This document shows, in pieces, positions 1 to 11,533 of a stretch of 64,000 nt of DNA. The notes under the pieces were generated by a model. The model saw only the letters and a list, made by a program, of their open reading frames with translations, ran no database searches and was not told the origin of the DNA. The stretch comes from Symbiodinium natans (lineage: Eukaryota > Sar > Dinophyceae > Suessiales > Symbiodiniaceae). The first letter of the stretch is position 1. Every line of letters begins with the position of its first letter. The position numbers were made by a program, and so were the translations under genes. The DNA lies in the NCBI GenBank assembly GCA_905221605.1, contig CAJNDS010002357.1, positions 1 through 64,000 of the forward strand, read 5' to 3'.

Positions 1-216
1 CCAAAGTACCATTCGACTTCAAGCATGCAAATTTTTCGGGGGCGGATTCCGTACTTGTAAGGTGAGCTTCATCTTGAGTAGCACCTTAAGGTCCATTCAA
101 AACGTACGAAGAAGTGCTTTAATATCTTGACTCCTTCCAATGTTATCTACATGCCAAGCAAGTGACGTAGCAATGACATGCAATAATGAAAATATCAGAG
201 CATCGCACCATCTTTT

Positions 217-1377
217 AGTTAGCAGAACCCTTACCCATTTTCCACCAGTCAATCCATTAGACGATTATTCCTATGCTCCCCCCTACACCTCTCCAACCAT
301 ATCACTAGTACTACCCCATTACCAATAATGCCAATACAAGTATAGGAATAACCGATTACCTCATCCATATAAGAGGATTATTCCTATACTCCCTACTACA
401 ATCCCCCAAATATCACCACTACTTCCCCATTACCAAGACCAATATAAGAATAACCAATTACCCCATCCATATTCCCTAAGGTGGTATTATTACCCAAAAT
501 GGGCAAAGGTTCTCTTTTAGATTTTATTAGGTTTAGTTTCAAAGGTTGTAGCCATAATATACTCAGAATGCAATTCCTCTTATACAGTACATTTATATTA
601 TACTTATGAATTCACTATCCGATATAGTTTAGAGAACGAATTATTTTCGTTGGTTTGCACTAATTGATTACTATTGATATCCTCTACCTCATCGTTCATA
701 AGAATTTCAATTATGACCTTATTATCCTGCTTATTGAATATCAGAAAATAATTCTCAAGAAATTCATCATTAAGCAATAATTGTCGTATATGGTTAAATA
801 CATGATCAATTTCTGACGGCTTACCATCTTACTTTTTATATTTCTGACTAAACTCTTCTTTCCTCTTCTCTCTGCATTGAATACAGTTTGCAAATAATTT
901 GTTATTCTTGCTGTATCCGAATTCTTCAACTGTCTTTTTAATGTGACACCTTGAGCATTTAAGTTTTGAACCTGCTTCCGGAAAAAAAAAGCAAATTCTG
1001 TACACTCCCAACTCAACATGCGAAAGCCTGCTTCCCAAATCTACTAACTTTGGCGCAAGCTCGCTAAGCAAAAAAAACTCATTAACACGAGCGAGCAGCT
1101 TTTGGCCCCCACCAAGTTGAGGAGCAGCACAGCAGCATCAAATTCCCCTGGTAATGGGGTAGTAGTGGTGATATTTGGGGGAAGTGTTAGGGAGTATAGG
1201 AATATTCCTCTTATATGGATGAGGTAATCGGATATTCCTATACTGGGATTGGCATTATTGGTAATGGGGTAGTAGTAGTGATATGGTTGGTGAGGTGTAG
1301 GGGGGAGCATAGGAATAATCGTCTAATGGGTTGACTGGTGGTATTATCACCCAAAATGGGCAAGGGTTCTGCTAACT
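217..1377. mobile_element. AT-rich terminal-inverted-repeat element, about 1.16 kb
   Basis: The left end (from 217, AGTTAGCAGAACCC) and the right end (to 1377) are exact reverse complements for at least 14 bp. Inverted similarity continues for more than 200 bp (left arm about 217-463, right arm about 1138-1377) with small indels. CTTTT (TCTTTT if one T is shared) lies directly outside both ends and could be the target-site duplication. Inside each arm, sub-repeats with a 'TATAGGAATAACCGATTACC' type core recur. The interior (about 515-1135) is far more AT-rich than the rest of the window and holds one small cysteine-rich ORF. The structure fits a non-autonomous or decayed DNA transposon. No transposase was recognised, so the superfamily is unknown. 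Confidence 0.8.
829..1071 (-). CDS. Small zinc-ribbon-like ORF inside the inverted-repeat element
   Basis: The 80-residue ORF contains C-x2-C (CSRC) about 24 residues before a second C-x2-C (CIQC), followed by a basic tail rich in K, R and E. The pattern 'CxxC-x3-K-x4-F ... CxxCR' resembles short zinc-binding ORFs carried by some mobile or viral-like elements in protists; this is a family resemblance from memory, not a search result. Its codons are AT-rich like the surrounding element and unlike the host exons. It may be a remnant of a larger element protein. Expression is unknown. Confidence 0.4.
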   Translation of the reverse strand: MLSELAPKLVDLGSRLSHVELGVYRICFFFPEAGSKLKCSRCHIKKTVEEFGYSKNNKLFANCIQCREKRKEEFSQKYKK

Positions 1378-1818
1378 CTTTTCGTTCATCGCTGAACGGT
1401 TCTCCGCTGAAGGGTTGGCTGCCAAGTCGCTGTTTCCAACCTGGGTGATGCAGATCAGGAGCAAGGCTTTATGACGCTCTCATCTCACTCAGCACTTAAT
1501 GCACTTAAGATTCATGTGGGGCTGGGGGCGCTAGATGCCACAAGGCTGTGAAACTTGGTGGCAAGTGTTCACGGGCCGAGAACTACAAAAAGTGAAGGCG
1601 ACAACTCGGACAACAGTGGAAGGCAGCGTATTGCAGCAGAATGATTGGACAAAGCTGGTGGTCCTTATCCTAGGCTTGCTCGTTTCTGTAAGGAGCAAGG
1701 CAACTATGGTAGGTTCTTGTTGCGCGGACAATCTTCACGTGGATGCTATCAGCGATGCTGCGACGCGAGCCAACTGCGTACTTCCCTTGACAACCACCAG
1801 ACTATGAAGAGCAGAAGT

Positions 1819-1850
1819 CCTAAACCCTAAACCCTAAACCTTAAACCCTC
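1819..1850. repeat. Telomere-like CCCTAAA tract
   Basis: About four CCCTAAA units with one variant (CCTTAAA). The tract ends about 22 nt before the predicted acceptor of the plus-strand exon at 1873. Confidence 0.9.
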
Positions 1851-1872
1851 TTACTTTGCTACACGCTCCAAG

Positions 1873-2050
1873 AGATCTGGAAGCATTGCCATTCCAGTCA
1901 GCCGCTGACCGCTGGCTCTCAAAGCCCCGTATTTCAAGACAATCATTGTTGCCAGATCTCCGTCCATACTTCTTCATTGCTCGCTCAGATATTCTGTATC
2001 CAGTACCAGTGCGACTCGAAACCAACAAAGCCATCGAACGACTCTGCAGA
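1873..2050 (+). CDS. Predicted exon, unknown protein
   Basis: After an acceptor (CTCCAAG) the frame is open for about 59 residues (DLEALPFQSAADRW... to ...NKAIERLCR) and runs into a (GT)n tract that supplies GT donors. The amino-acid composition is balanced and protein-like, but no family was recognised. The exon follows a CCCTAAA tract by about 22 nt, as several other predicted exons here do. No neighbouring exon could be linked by phase. Confidence 0.4.
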
Positions 2051-2165
2051 TGTGTGTGTGTGTGTGTGCTTGGTGTTCTGGCGTTTGCTCACAAGTGCGT
2101 GTAGTCTTTTTCTGCCACTATCAATAAAAAGAATGTGTGTTCCGTGTTATGTTTGCATTAGAGCT

Positions 2166-2815
2166 TCATCCACACCATCCTGTCCCTACCTTTTTAACCA
2201 CTTCACCTGGTCCGAAACTTTTCGATCTGGTGTCCTGCAGCGTCTTTAACCACCTGAAGCCTTTCATCATGTTTTGCGGATATAGTTGAAAGCAACGCCC
2301 TGGCACAATCACAGGAATGTAAAAACACTGCGACTGCAGTGTTTCTTGTGATCTGGACCTTACGCTCACCTTGACACGTGGCCAAGCGACTCTGCTGCTG
2401 GCTCCCGTGGATAGATCGAGCTCCGAACTTTTGAAATGACACGAAGCAAGCAACCGTGTCTGCATGCTCTTTCCCAGCATTGCATGCTTGGAAACATATC
2501 TGAGCCCCGCTTCACAAAGGTTCCCCGCATGAAAAACCTCAGTGCCTTCTTTTGCGAACTCGGCAAGAAATTCGATCTTCTCGGGCAAACAACAAATCCT
2601 GTCATACAGAAGAACTCTACCAAAGTAGAAAACAACGTCTGCAAAGAACGTCTGCAAAGATTTCTCTGAGCCACTGTAGTTCCTTGGAATCAATTGGACT
2701 GGCATCCTCTATGTCCTGTGCGGCAGGGAGGGGTCGGCTCGCAACCTCCGAGCTGTCCGTGCTCCTGGGCTCATCTGCTGGCTTGAAGCACAGACTCTGC
2801 AGTCTCAACGAGAAT
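2166..2815 (-). pseudogene. Long coding segment broken by a 13-bp tandem duplication
   Basis: Reading the minus strand from an acceptor at about 2815, one frame gives a protein-like segment ending ...SKELQWLREIFADV. The frame is then lost at a perfect tandem duplication of 13 bp (ACGTCTGCAAAGA twice, 2635-2660 on the plus strand). Skipping one copy continues directly into VFYFGRVLLYDRICCL and EKIEFLAEFAKEG in the other frame, open to a stop at 2166. A 13-nt insertion shifts the frame and is too short for an intron. The simplest reading is a frameshifted gene or allele. The product was not recognised. The plus strand is also partly open here, so strand choice rests on composition. Confidence 0.45.
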
Positions 2816-2830
2816 CTGAGTTTTTTCGAT

Positions 2831-2982
2831 AACCCTATAAAACCCATAAACCCTACAAACCCAAGAAACCGTATAGCCTATAAACCCTATAAACCCTATA
2901 AACCCTATAAACCCTATAAACCCTATAAACCCTATAAACCCTATAAACCCTATAAACCCTATAAACCCTATAAACCCAAAAG
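2831..2982. repeat. Minisatellite, 10-bp unit TAAACCCTAT
   Basis: About 14 tandem units of a telomere-like decamer, the first few degenerate. It translates as KPYKPY... or YRVYRV..., which is an artefact of the repeat. It lies next to predicted exons and is probably intronic. Confidence 0.95.
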
Positions 2983-3090
2983 GTCTTTGGATTTGTCAGG
3001 ATTCCTGGCCAGCGAAGGTCGCCAGGCAGACACGGCCGGCCCGGGTCCTCCTTCGGTGCCAAGGCAATGTATGACTATGGGGGCTATGGG

Positions 3091-3134
3091 GGTTTAGGGC
3101 TAAGGCTTAGGGTTTAGGATCTTTTTTAGGGTTG
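3091..3134. repeat. Degenerate TTTAGGG tract
   Basis: Several TTTAGGG-like units (GGGTTTAGGGCTAAGG, CTTAGGGTTTAGG) on the plus strand. Confidence 0.75.
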
Positions 3135-4062
3135 AGGCTACACGAACTCAAACGAAAGGTCGGGGCTTGGAGGAAGTGAAGGAGTAGTTCGACTTGTGGA
3201 GTGGAGCCTGGCAGTTTGCACAGGGCAGAGCTGTCCTCTGTGCGTTGTCCTCGATGTTGGCTGTGGTGTGCTCGCGCCCTCGGCTGGCAGCCTCTCCTTC
3301 AAGCTTAGGCTCTTATCCAATAATAATAGAAAAAATAATAATAACAATAATAATAATCAGACTCTGCCTCTGTGTGGACTCGTCGACAGGCCCTAAAAGA
3401 GAGAGTCGGATGACTTGTGCAACGCTGCGCAAGAGCCCAGTTGAAACGCGTGCAGTAAACGCTGCAGCCTTTGAAATTGCTCTCCTCGTCAGCATCGTGG
3501 CCTTGGCATGTGTGTGACAAGTGGCCTTTGCATCTCTTGTGGGGGGCTGCGATTGAAGGAAAAGACAACTTGAAGCCCAGCCTCTGCCACCCAGCTCGAC
3601 CGTGGCTGTCTCGCACGTCGGTGGCAGAGCTGGCTCAACCTCCTAGCAAGTGGCACAAGGCTACTGGAGGTTCGCGGGCAATTTACATCTCAGATCAAGC
3701 GCAATATGCCGGCCATAGGCGTGCCAGATTCTTGCGACTGCTGCTTCAACGACATGCAATGATGCAGGTGCCGGATAAGACCAAATCTAAATCAAATTGA
3801 AGGCAGCTGCCTGAATGAGCCGAATATGAAAAGCCCGCAGTCAAGCTGCCATTGCATTTGCAAGTGGCAGTGGTCACCCTTTCAACTCAAGCTCTGAGGA
3901 CTGAAGGCTCCTTCAAAGGATTTTCATGCAAACGCTGCTACCAAGCTTGAGAGGTGGCACGTGACTGCAGGACCTAATTCAGCTCGAGGCAATGCAAAAC
4001 ATGCCTTTGGCACATTGCTTTGCACATGATGGAAACACCGGCATCAGATTTAAATCAGGCGC
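3135..4062. other. No gene recognised; contains an AAT/ATA microsatellite at 3315-3358
   Basis: Apart from the trinucleotide-like AAT/ATA microsatellite, nothing specific is visible. The segment lies just downstream of the nucleoside kinase stop codon and may hold its 3' flank. Confidence 0.5.
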
Positions 4063-7000
4063 CTACTCAAAAATGGAGCTACCAAGAAACTCACAGGCAA
4101 TGCTTGTGGGAAGCAGCTCGTATTCCGAGACTGGCCAGGCTTCGGCCCAGCTAAGATAATTTGCCAATTCACGTTTTCGCCACTGCACCACGGGGTCATC
4201 ACTGGTCGCATTCTCCTGTCGCTTTTGCAAGCTCTGCTTGCTCCGGGTTTGGCTCAGGGTTTGGGTTCCAGTCGCCATATTTGAGGTGTACCCCCCCTCC
4301 CCGACAATGACAGATCCAGAGCCATATCCTCCTGATATGAGGGTGTGGTGAGCATGATTGGAGACGTGATAACCGCCGCCATCTGGCAATTAAAGCAAGA
4401 TCCCAGAGCTCCCTTGAAGGAAACAACAAAAACAACCTGCACATCCCTGTAATGCAGCCAAGGGACAACATCTGCCCCAATCACCGCCTTCAACGCTGAC
4501 AGCCTCAGTGGCAAGCCGCCCATGTAGGGCAACTGCTTGACCCGGGGAGGAACACCTCATGGGAAGAACCAAAGCTCAAGTCGATAAATGCCTTACGTAC
4601 ACCTGTGCCATCGGTGCAACATCCAGCAGACTTCTGCAGGCATTTGCTGCCCCAGCCGCTCATAATGCAGCGTTGAATCAAAAATGACGTCGGCTTTCCC
4701 AGCATATGGGAAAATGTTGAGCTGCTCTCCCGCAGAAACCTTGGTGACCAATGTTTCCTGGTGCACCTTTTTGGGCAGCACAAAGTACTTGTGTGCTTGC
4801 GATGCAGTTGAGGATGCGGGTTCATGATTAATCTTTGCAGGTGACGGCCACAGAAAAGGCCAGAGCAAACATGTCTGAAGTCATGTCTCGACCTACTTTG
4901 GACATGACGTCGCGCTTGAGAATCTGAGACAGTTTAAGCCCACATTGTCAGCTGAAGACGGCCTCTGCAGCTCAATGCTTGCTGAAAGAACAAGGCCATG
5001 CCCTTGTCCCATCCCCCAAGCCCTTCATTCAGAGAGGACTACGACATCCGCAATCCGCAAAGGCAAGCCAAAACCCCGCCAACCATCGCAAAGCAGCCGA
5101 AGTGAACCTTACAGGGCTGAGTCAGGCTGCGGCAGGGAGGAGCTACTAGAAAGTTCTTTCCTAGACATGATGCTTAAGACAGAAGTGTATAGAAGTGTCT
5201 CATCTCTGAGCCTGGGATCTTCCAGAATGGGGGGGGGGGCAAAGTGGGATTGAATTTCGGACCAGCTGCGAAGCCTCCAAGCTCGACCCAGCCTCTAGAA
5301 AATCATGTCAAAGTTCGAGCCAGCCCCTAACAGCTCCGTAGGCAAGTTTAAAGCTGTCCCTGCACAACTCTAAGCTGCTATCTTGGCCTATACGGTGCCT
5401 TCTCTCGATCGTTGCTCGCATTTGGGAGCACAAATAGCGTGTCCTGCCGAAACTGTCGTCTTCAGATGTCATTGTTCACCATATGCAGAGCTTGTCATCT
5501 GGCGCTCTACCCATACAATAGGATGTCCCACGATGCTAAAACTTACGGACAGATAGAGGGTTCTGTATCGTGTGTCAGACATCAGAGGGTATACTACGAA
5601 TGCCAAGCTAAGGGATTCCTTAACCTCGAAACATCCTGACCCCGAAGTTGCCCAGACACTTGTGCATCACGCGCGCCGCGTCCACGCCGCGGCTACGCAC
5701 ATCACGGCCAATCCGGCGCAGGAGGCGGAACTTCCGCTCCTCCGATCTATCACAGAAGCCGAGTTTTGTAGAATGGGCGAGAACTCTTTTTCCAATCTAT
5801 GAATGAGCCGCCTATCGCTGTTTGCAGTTTTCCTTCAGCCTTCTTGACAACAGTCCGATGCAGAGCCTTGTTCATGTAGCTGGAGCGCCTTTGTGCTATC
5901 GCCTTCCGAATTTGTCAACGGACCTGGAATCCCCTTTCGGCGCTTTACGGCGAGACTCTGGCACCAGGCAGAGATTTCCGAGGCGCGACCCGGACCAAGG
6001 CCCGATAAGCACCTTTGAAGCAAGCAAAGCACAAAACAGAGCAGGCAGGTATCGCCGCTGTTGCACATTTTTTGGGCGGACTCCCTGCAGTGCGGGTACA
6101 TGTCTATGTGCTGCAGCCTTGGACCCGCAGCCCGAAAAAGCCGAACATCCTTCCACCCCTGCTCATTCCTTCGAACCCTCCAGAAGAAGCGGGAAAAAGC
6201 ACACGAAGCTCCTCGAGTTCTATGCCAAGCCACCTTGAACAAGGACACGTCCTCGAAGGCAGCGAGGAACTTCGGATGGAGTCCGAAGATTCCTTCGATG
6301 ATGAGGACGGCGCTCTCTGGCAGCTTGAGGATGTTGCCCGTCTTCTCCTGCAGGCAGCTTCCAAGCTTTCTGGGAACCATCTCCCCATCTCTGGCCTTTA
6401 GGCTTCTTTAGGGTCTAAGTTCCAAGTGGGGACAAAACAGTTGACCCTCTCTTGAAACTTCCATCCCTAACACGATTATGCAGCCAAGGGCAGGAGAGGA
6501 TTCATGGGGAGAGCCCCTTAATCGAAAATCACGATCTGGAAATAAATGCAGCCCAACCCCCAGATCCCTGCCTAGAAAACCCTTCATCCCACCGCCTCAG
6601 AAACCTTCGGGCAGCTGTTTCAGAGTCGCCGGGGATAGAGGGTGTGTGGGTCAGTTCAAAAGGCCCTCATTGGGCATTTCTCATTCTTCGATAGTTTACA
6701 TGTTCAGTGTCATGGTAAAGAAGTCAAATCGTTCTACAATCCACCCCTCCTCGTTTCTCGTTTTTCATTTCTGACCTTCGTTATTCGCATTTTCAATGTT
6801 TCGGGGAGAGAAGTGAAATTGTTCTATATTACACCACCCCTCGGTTCTTGTTCGCTACTTCACATGCTCAGTGTCATGGTTGTTTTCTTTGCTGAGGGTA
6901 GCGGAGGGGGCTCGATGCTGCTTTCGGGGCGTTTCTGGAAACTAGCGAACTAAACTAAAAAGCTCCCCCTCCCATCCCTCCCCAAACCGCCCCCATCAAT

Positions 7001-9993
7001 CTTCGTCGAGCCAGTGCCTTGTGCGTACGCCCCTGCTTGCCACAGCGTGCTACACCTGCCGAAGTCTTTAGCCACAGAGCATGAGGGGACCACGCAACGC
7101 GATCCTGGATGGTGCCCGTCTTGAAGCAAAACTTGGGGAGCTCCACCGGCTTTCCAGCCGTGAGGGCCTCGAGGTCCTTCGAATCTGAGATCTGTTGCGG
7201 ATGGTGCGGGTGTTGGGCTGGGGGGGGGCTCCTGGAGCTAAAATGAACCAAATACGAATTCTCAGCTCCTGCTTGATCTTGTCGATGCGGAGGGAGTCAG
7301 GATCCTTTCAGGGGGATCTGCCCAGCAAGGCAGCTGCACTGCAAATCGGGCGCCCTTCTGCACGACCAACTGGAATTCCTTCACGTTAGCGGATTGATGT
7401 GGTCCCTGGCGGTTTGGTGCTCTGTGCCGTGGGGTGTCAACCCATTGGCGATCTCATCCAAGTAAGCTTGGCATGGTACTAGTTGGTGAGTGCGCACGCA
7501 ATTGCAGCCGTGTTCTTATGAACCATAATCCCTACCACCCTAAACCCTAAACCCTAAACCCTAAACCCTAAACCCTAAACCCTAAACCCTAAACCCTAAA
7601 CCCTAAACCCTAAACCCTAACGTTAGGGGTATTAGGGGGGGATTCACTATTCGGGTCGGGGGATGAACAGCCGGACCTCGAAGTTGAGCTCGCCCTTGGC
7701 GTCGCGAGGATGGGTGGGGTCGGCGCGCGCCTTGAAGTACCTTGGACTCTACTTGGTTTAGGGTTTAGGGTTCAGACACATTTGAATTTCGACTCATTCT
7801 TAACTAGTAAAATTCGAATATTTTCTGCTAATTAGATTATAATTAAACTCCAGGCTTTTAGGTTGTTTTTGGCCGTCCGCCTAGCTGACCTCCTCTGGGA
7901 CCACTCCGCAGGGAACAGTCGCGTCTGACACTGTTGCAACAAGGCCCCGGTCGTCCCGGCCTACACTCATGTCAACTCAACAAAAACATACGGTGTCCAG
8001 ACTTTTTACGGTTTAGGGTTGAGGGAGGCTCCTCCAGACTTGACTTTGGGACAAAACCCGACAAAACTTGGACTGCCATGCCCTCACAGACGTCTCGCGA
8101 TGCTTGCCGTGAAAAGCATCCAAGTGCGGAGTTTAGAAGTCTGCGTTTCCAAGCTCGAGACGCATCGTCAAAAAGGAATCGTTTGTAGTGTGCAGTTGGG
8201 TCCGCCTCCCTAAGATTTGGCCCGAGCGCATGTCACATTCCAGCGGCCGCGCGTCGCAGCCTCGTGACTGCAGGTGCAGCGCCAGCCGAGCACTGAAGGT
8301 TGTCTTCCTGGGCTCCAGCGATCCTACTGACTCTTCACTCCGTATTCCTGTCAGCAACGCAATGTGGATGCAGCGCACGGTGCTTCTTTTAAAGGGGCCT
8401 AATTAGTTAGCTTGAAGAAACACCTCCCAACACCCCCATCACGCTCCACTACCTCCTACCATGCCATGTACCAATCTTGACGAAGTTATGCCACATGAAC
8501 TTATTCAACATCACAGCTGCCTATTCCCGCCGCCGCCCCTCCCCCCCACCCCAGTTTAGTAACTTCGCAACAAATTTATTCTAGCTAGAGTTTGTTCTGC
8601 AGACACATGCCCCCACACCACTTCATGAGATAGATTTCAAATTCAAGTGGACTTAAAGCTTCTGTTAACATATTCAAGCAAAAAGACCCGAAACCATGCA
8701 TGACCAAACAAGACGACCGTCGCCAAGAGCAAACCAAACACAGCAAACACCAACATACACAAACAAAGATATATGCACACACACCACAACCAACCAAAGA
8801 AAACCCTTGAATCAAAAAACACAGATGACGCCGAAAGAGGACAACTTCAGGTCCAAATGTAGAGATTTGAGATGTGCTACAACCGTCCAGCAATGGTCAC
8901 TCGACGTAAGGAATAATGGCAGTATTTTGGGAACTTCACTCTGTCATGTAGTTAAATGTCCTGGCATATCAGGTGAACATGCTGAGCTTTATCCTAAGTG
9001 CCTCTTGCACAGACTTTTACAAAAATCACCATTGTTCCCAATTAAAGCTCCAGCATCCCGCTCGATGAGGGCCCTGCCACTACCACCACGCATGACTTTT
9101 CCTTCCCAAGGCTCACAGATCGCGCGAATTGTTCAGGGGCTCGTGCTGAAGGAAATTCAAATAAGCTTGGAGATGCATGCATGGCTATTGGGGTTGGTTG
9201 GGTTTGCTGCTTGGTCTGTGTTGCTCAAACCAGATGACGTGGTTCCTGCTCTTTGTTGCTTCTTGCAATTTCCCATCCAAGTGAAAAGGTGCCGACTGAG
9301 CCCAACTTTACTTCTGCTCTGCTCCTGCTATCCTGAACTTGGTTGATGTCTCCGGGAGTGAACCCTCCTCAGCCCTCCGTCTGCTGGGCGCGATGTGACT
9401 TGGGAACTCCCACCCGCGCACGCAAGACGAAGCATTCGCAAATGTGGTTACTTTCGGGACGCTTCCGCCCACACGGTGCATCTTCTCTGACACAAGCAGC
9501 GCCCGTGGTGGCCAACGAGGCCCAACTTTCTTTTCAAACTGCGCCATTGTGCACGAGATTGCTGCACCACTGCACCTCGAGCTCTTCATCCCCACGTCCC
9601 TTCTCACACTAAACTTCCATGAACTTGCAGAGCCCCACCCGCCACGGACGTTTTTGTACATTTAATGTATACTATTCTATGTTTTTCAGACAATATAGCA
9701 GAATAGAAGATGATATTACATTACATGTATACGTACACACGCGCGTGCGCACACACGCAGGATGAAGGGTCACAGCTACCTGCAAGTCGAAGCCGGAAGG
9801 CGAGGCAGCCGGACGTGACCGGACCGAAGGTGCACCCGGACCGAAGGCATCGGACTGTTGGCACGGCAAGCATTCTGAGCGGAGGCATTCTGAGCGGAAT
9901 ACGCGGTAGGCACACACGATACATGCTTGCCTTGGCCGCGCTAGCGATGCGCTCGCTGAGATCGGCTAGGAAATTGTTCTGCATAGTCTCGGC
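4063..9993 (-). CDS. Uridine kinase / phosphoribulokinase-family nucleoside kinase (multi-exon, N-terminus not found)
   Basis: Likely an ATP-dependent (uridine kinase-type) nucleoside kinase. Exons in transcript order: 9993-9931, 9101-9058, 8307-8230, 7740-7677, 7304-7269, 7176-7105, 6347-6234, one unplaced exon, 5746-5641, 4739-4662 (or 4659), 4535-4437, 4182-4063 (stop TAG). Phases agree at each placed junction. Signatures: SERIASAAK; VVVVAGPSSSG joined across an intron to KTTFSARLALHL (Walker A); CDMYFKARADPTHPRD; LEALTAGKPVELPKF; ESAVLIIEGIFGLHPKF; RKFRLLRRIGRDVRSRG; EQLNIFPYAGKADVIFD; and the C-terminal YELLPTSIACEFLGSS. The order matches the bacterial/plastid-like kinases that often carry an N-terminal TGS/ThrRS-like part. 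Donors are GT, GC (9930, 8229) or GA (9057, 7268, 7104, perhaps 4661); all acceptors are AG, mostly followed by G. The exon expected between 6233 and 5747 (about 20 codons plus 2 nt) and the 5' exons were not found. Family assignment is firm; exact substrate is inferred. Confidence 0.88.
7538..7620. repeat. Interstitial telomere-like array, about 12 perfect CCCTAAA units
   Basis: This is the longest perfect heptamer array in the window. It lies inside the kinase intron 7305-7676, flanked by unique sequence and exons on both sides, so it is not a chromosome end. It abuts a short inverted TTAGGG segment (CGTTAGGGG). Confidence 0.98.
7755..7772. repeat. TTTAGGG tract next to a splice acceptor
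   Basis: Two and a half units within kinase intron 7741-8229. On the sense (minus) strand it reads AACCCTAAACCC and ends 14 nt before the acceptor at 7740. Confidence 0.9.
7865..7916. repeat. Dispersed repeat, 'TTTTGGCC..CCGCCTAGCTG' family, copy 1
   Basis: Shares a core (T-rich, GCC, CCGCCTAGC, then CACTCCGCAGGGA) with 31269-31326 and a shorter core with 37465-37486 and 47490-47514. It sits within kinase intron 7741-8229. Confidence 0.6.
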
Positions 9994-10199
9994 CTGATGG
10001 GTGAGGGTTCTGGCTTACAGCAAGCTTAGGCTGGTTCGGGACTTGGCTTCCTCGATGCCTTTCGAAGAGCTTGGGATCTTGGGACCACAGGTGCACATCA
10101 GGGTTGGAGTCTGAGAGTCTCAAGGCTAGGCATTCTTGCAAACATGACTAAGGTTGATGTCAAAGGTTGCCTCTTAGGGGCTTCATAGGCTGGTTCAGT

Positions 10200-11320
10200 C
10201 TCTTTAAAACCAAGGTGTTGATGTAGTCTGACACCAAACAAACAACCCCACCCTGATGAGGAGAAAACCTAAACTTGAGCGACAAGGCCACGTCCCTCCC
10301 GCATGCCTGCAAGGCCACGTGAGTCTGCTCCTTGGCCTTCGCAGCCTCATTGCACTCCTGGCAGCCAGTTTGGCATGCTTAGTCTTCGCAGCTTGCTTTA
10401 GCAACTTTAGCAGCTGGCTTTGGCAGGCCCTGTCGGCTTCCCATGGCTTCCTTGACCCCGATGCTCAGTGGGAGAGGGTCGCCAAGCTTGCCGAACGCAC
10501 CAGGCACCAGTGCGGAGAGATCGACCTGACGAGCAAAATCCGTCAAGGTCGGGGGTGAAGTGCAATGTGGCCGACAGCAGGTTCTTACGAGGATCGAGCG
10601 CTTTCAGGAGCCAGAACTGAAGGTTGTGGCAGTAGCAACTTTCAGGCATAAGACTCGGGGGGGGGGGGGTCCCACTGCGGAGTCGATACAGCTCAGCCTC
10701 ATGTGCGAACAAAGCTTCGTTGTAGGGTGTCTGCTTTTGAAGCGGGACTCTGCTGCTACACCACAGCAAGCGCCCTGTAATTACAATGCCCACGAATGCC
10801 AGGGCCGGCCTTGGGACCGAGGAGCTTGAAATAACCAGCCTCTCGGGGGATCAGGCTTTTGGACTTCTGCACCCTTCTTCTTCCACAACCGGGGGCGCAG
10901 GTCTTCAAAGGCATCACACATTGAGAATGTGCCCATGAACCTCGACAACAGCAGGCGTCCCCTCTGTGACGCAGCAGAGGGCAGGGAAAGCACGTGTTAC
11001 GATGCTCGGCGTGTGGGTCAACAAGTTTATTGACGTCCTGTTCAATTTTGCGATCTTTTGCGCCTCCTGCCTGGCTGCGGCAGTGTGTTATGCTGGAAGG
11101 AGGGCATGGGAGGTGCGTGAGAGACACTGAAGCTGCACAGGCTGCACAGGTAGGCTAGTAGGTCTTGTATAGTTCTTTTGGCGCCTTCTCCGTGGCCTGG
11201 ATCTCCCAAGGCACCCCGGCCAGAGAGCTGGGCAGCGCACAGGGTGCTACAGCCGGCGTGCGAAAGACCTGAAAAGATGCGATTCTGGGGGAGTAACACG
11301 GGATACATGAGGTAGGGTTT
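10200..11320 (-). CDS. Candidate exons upstream of the kinase, product unknown
   Basis: Protein-like minus-strand segments occur at about 10410-10610 (FWLLKALDPRKNLLSATLHF), 10680-10740 (TPYNEALFAHEAELYRL), 10850-10990 (RLLLSRFMGTFSMCDAFEDL) and 11160-11290 (VPWEIQATEKAPKELYK). They are on the same strand as the kinase and could be its missing 5' exons or a separate gene. Splice junctions could not be set with phase consistency, and no domain was recognised. Confidence 0.3.
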
Positions 11321-11533
11321 AGATTGCTGGTCTCCTTAAAGGGACACGCAATACACGCGTACACCAACATTCATAAGGAACCTTATATAAACTGCCCAAT
11401 AACAGTGATATAAAACCTGTTTCACAGGCTTGCGGGGGGTGAAGGCTTCTCTGAGGGGCCGGTAGCTGCTGGTAGCTTATATTAGAGGCCAACAACTTTG
11501 GTGAGCCCCGCCCTGGAAAGAAGGCCAGCATCT

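Noticed and set aside
2853-3062. KPY/YRV repeat protein
   Set aside because: It is a translation of the TAAACCCTAT minisatellite.
7538-7620. True chromosome end
   Set aside because: The array is flanked on both sides by exons of the same kinase gene, so it is interstitial.
8696-9346. 216-codon plus-strand ORF
   Set aside because: Overlaps the kinase P-loop exon (9058-9101) in antisense and has low-complexity Thr/Gln/Asn composition at its start.
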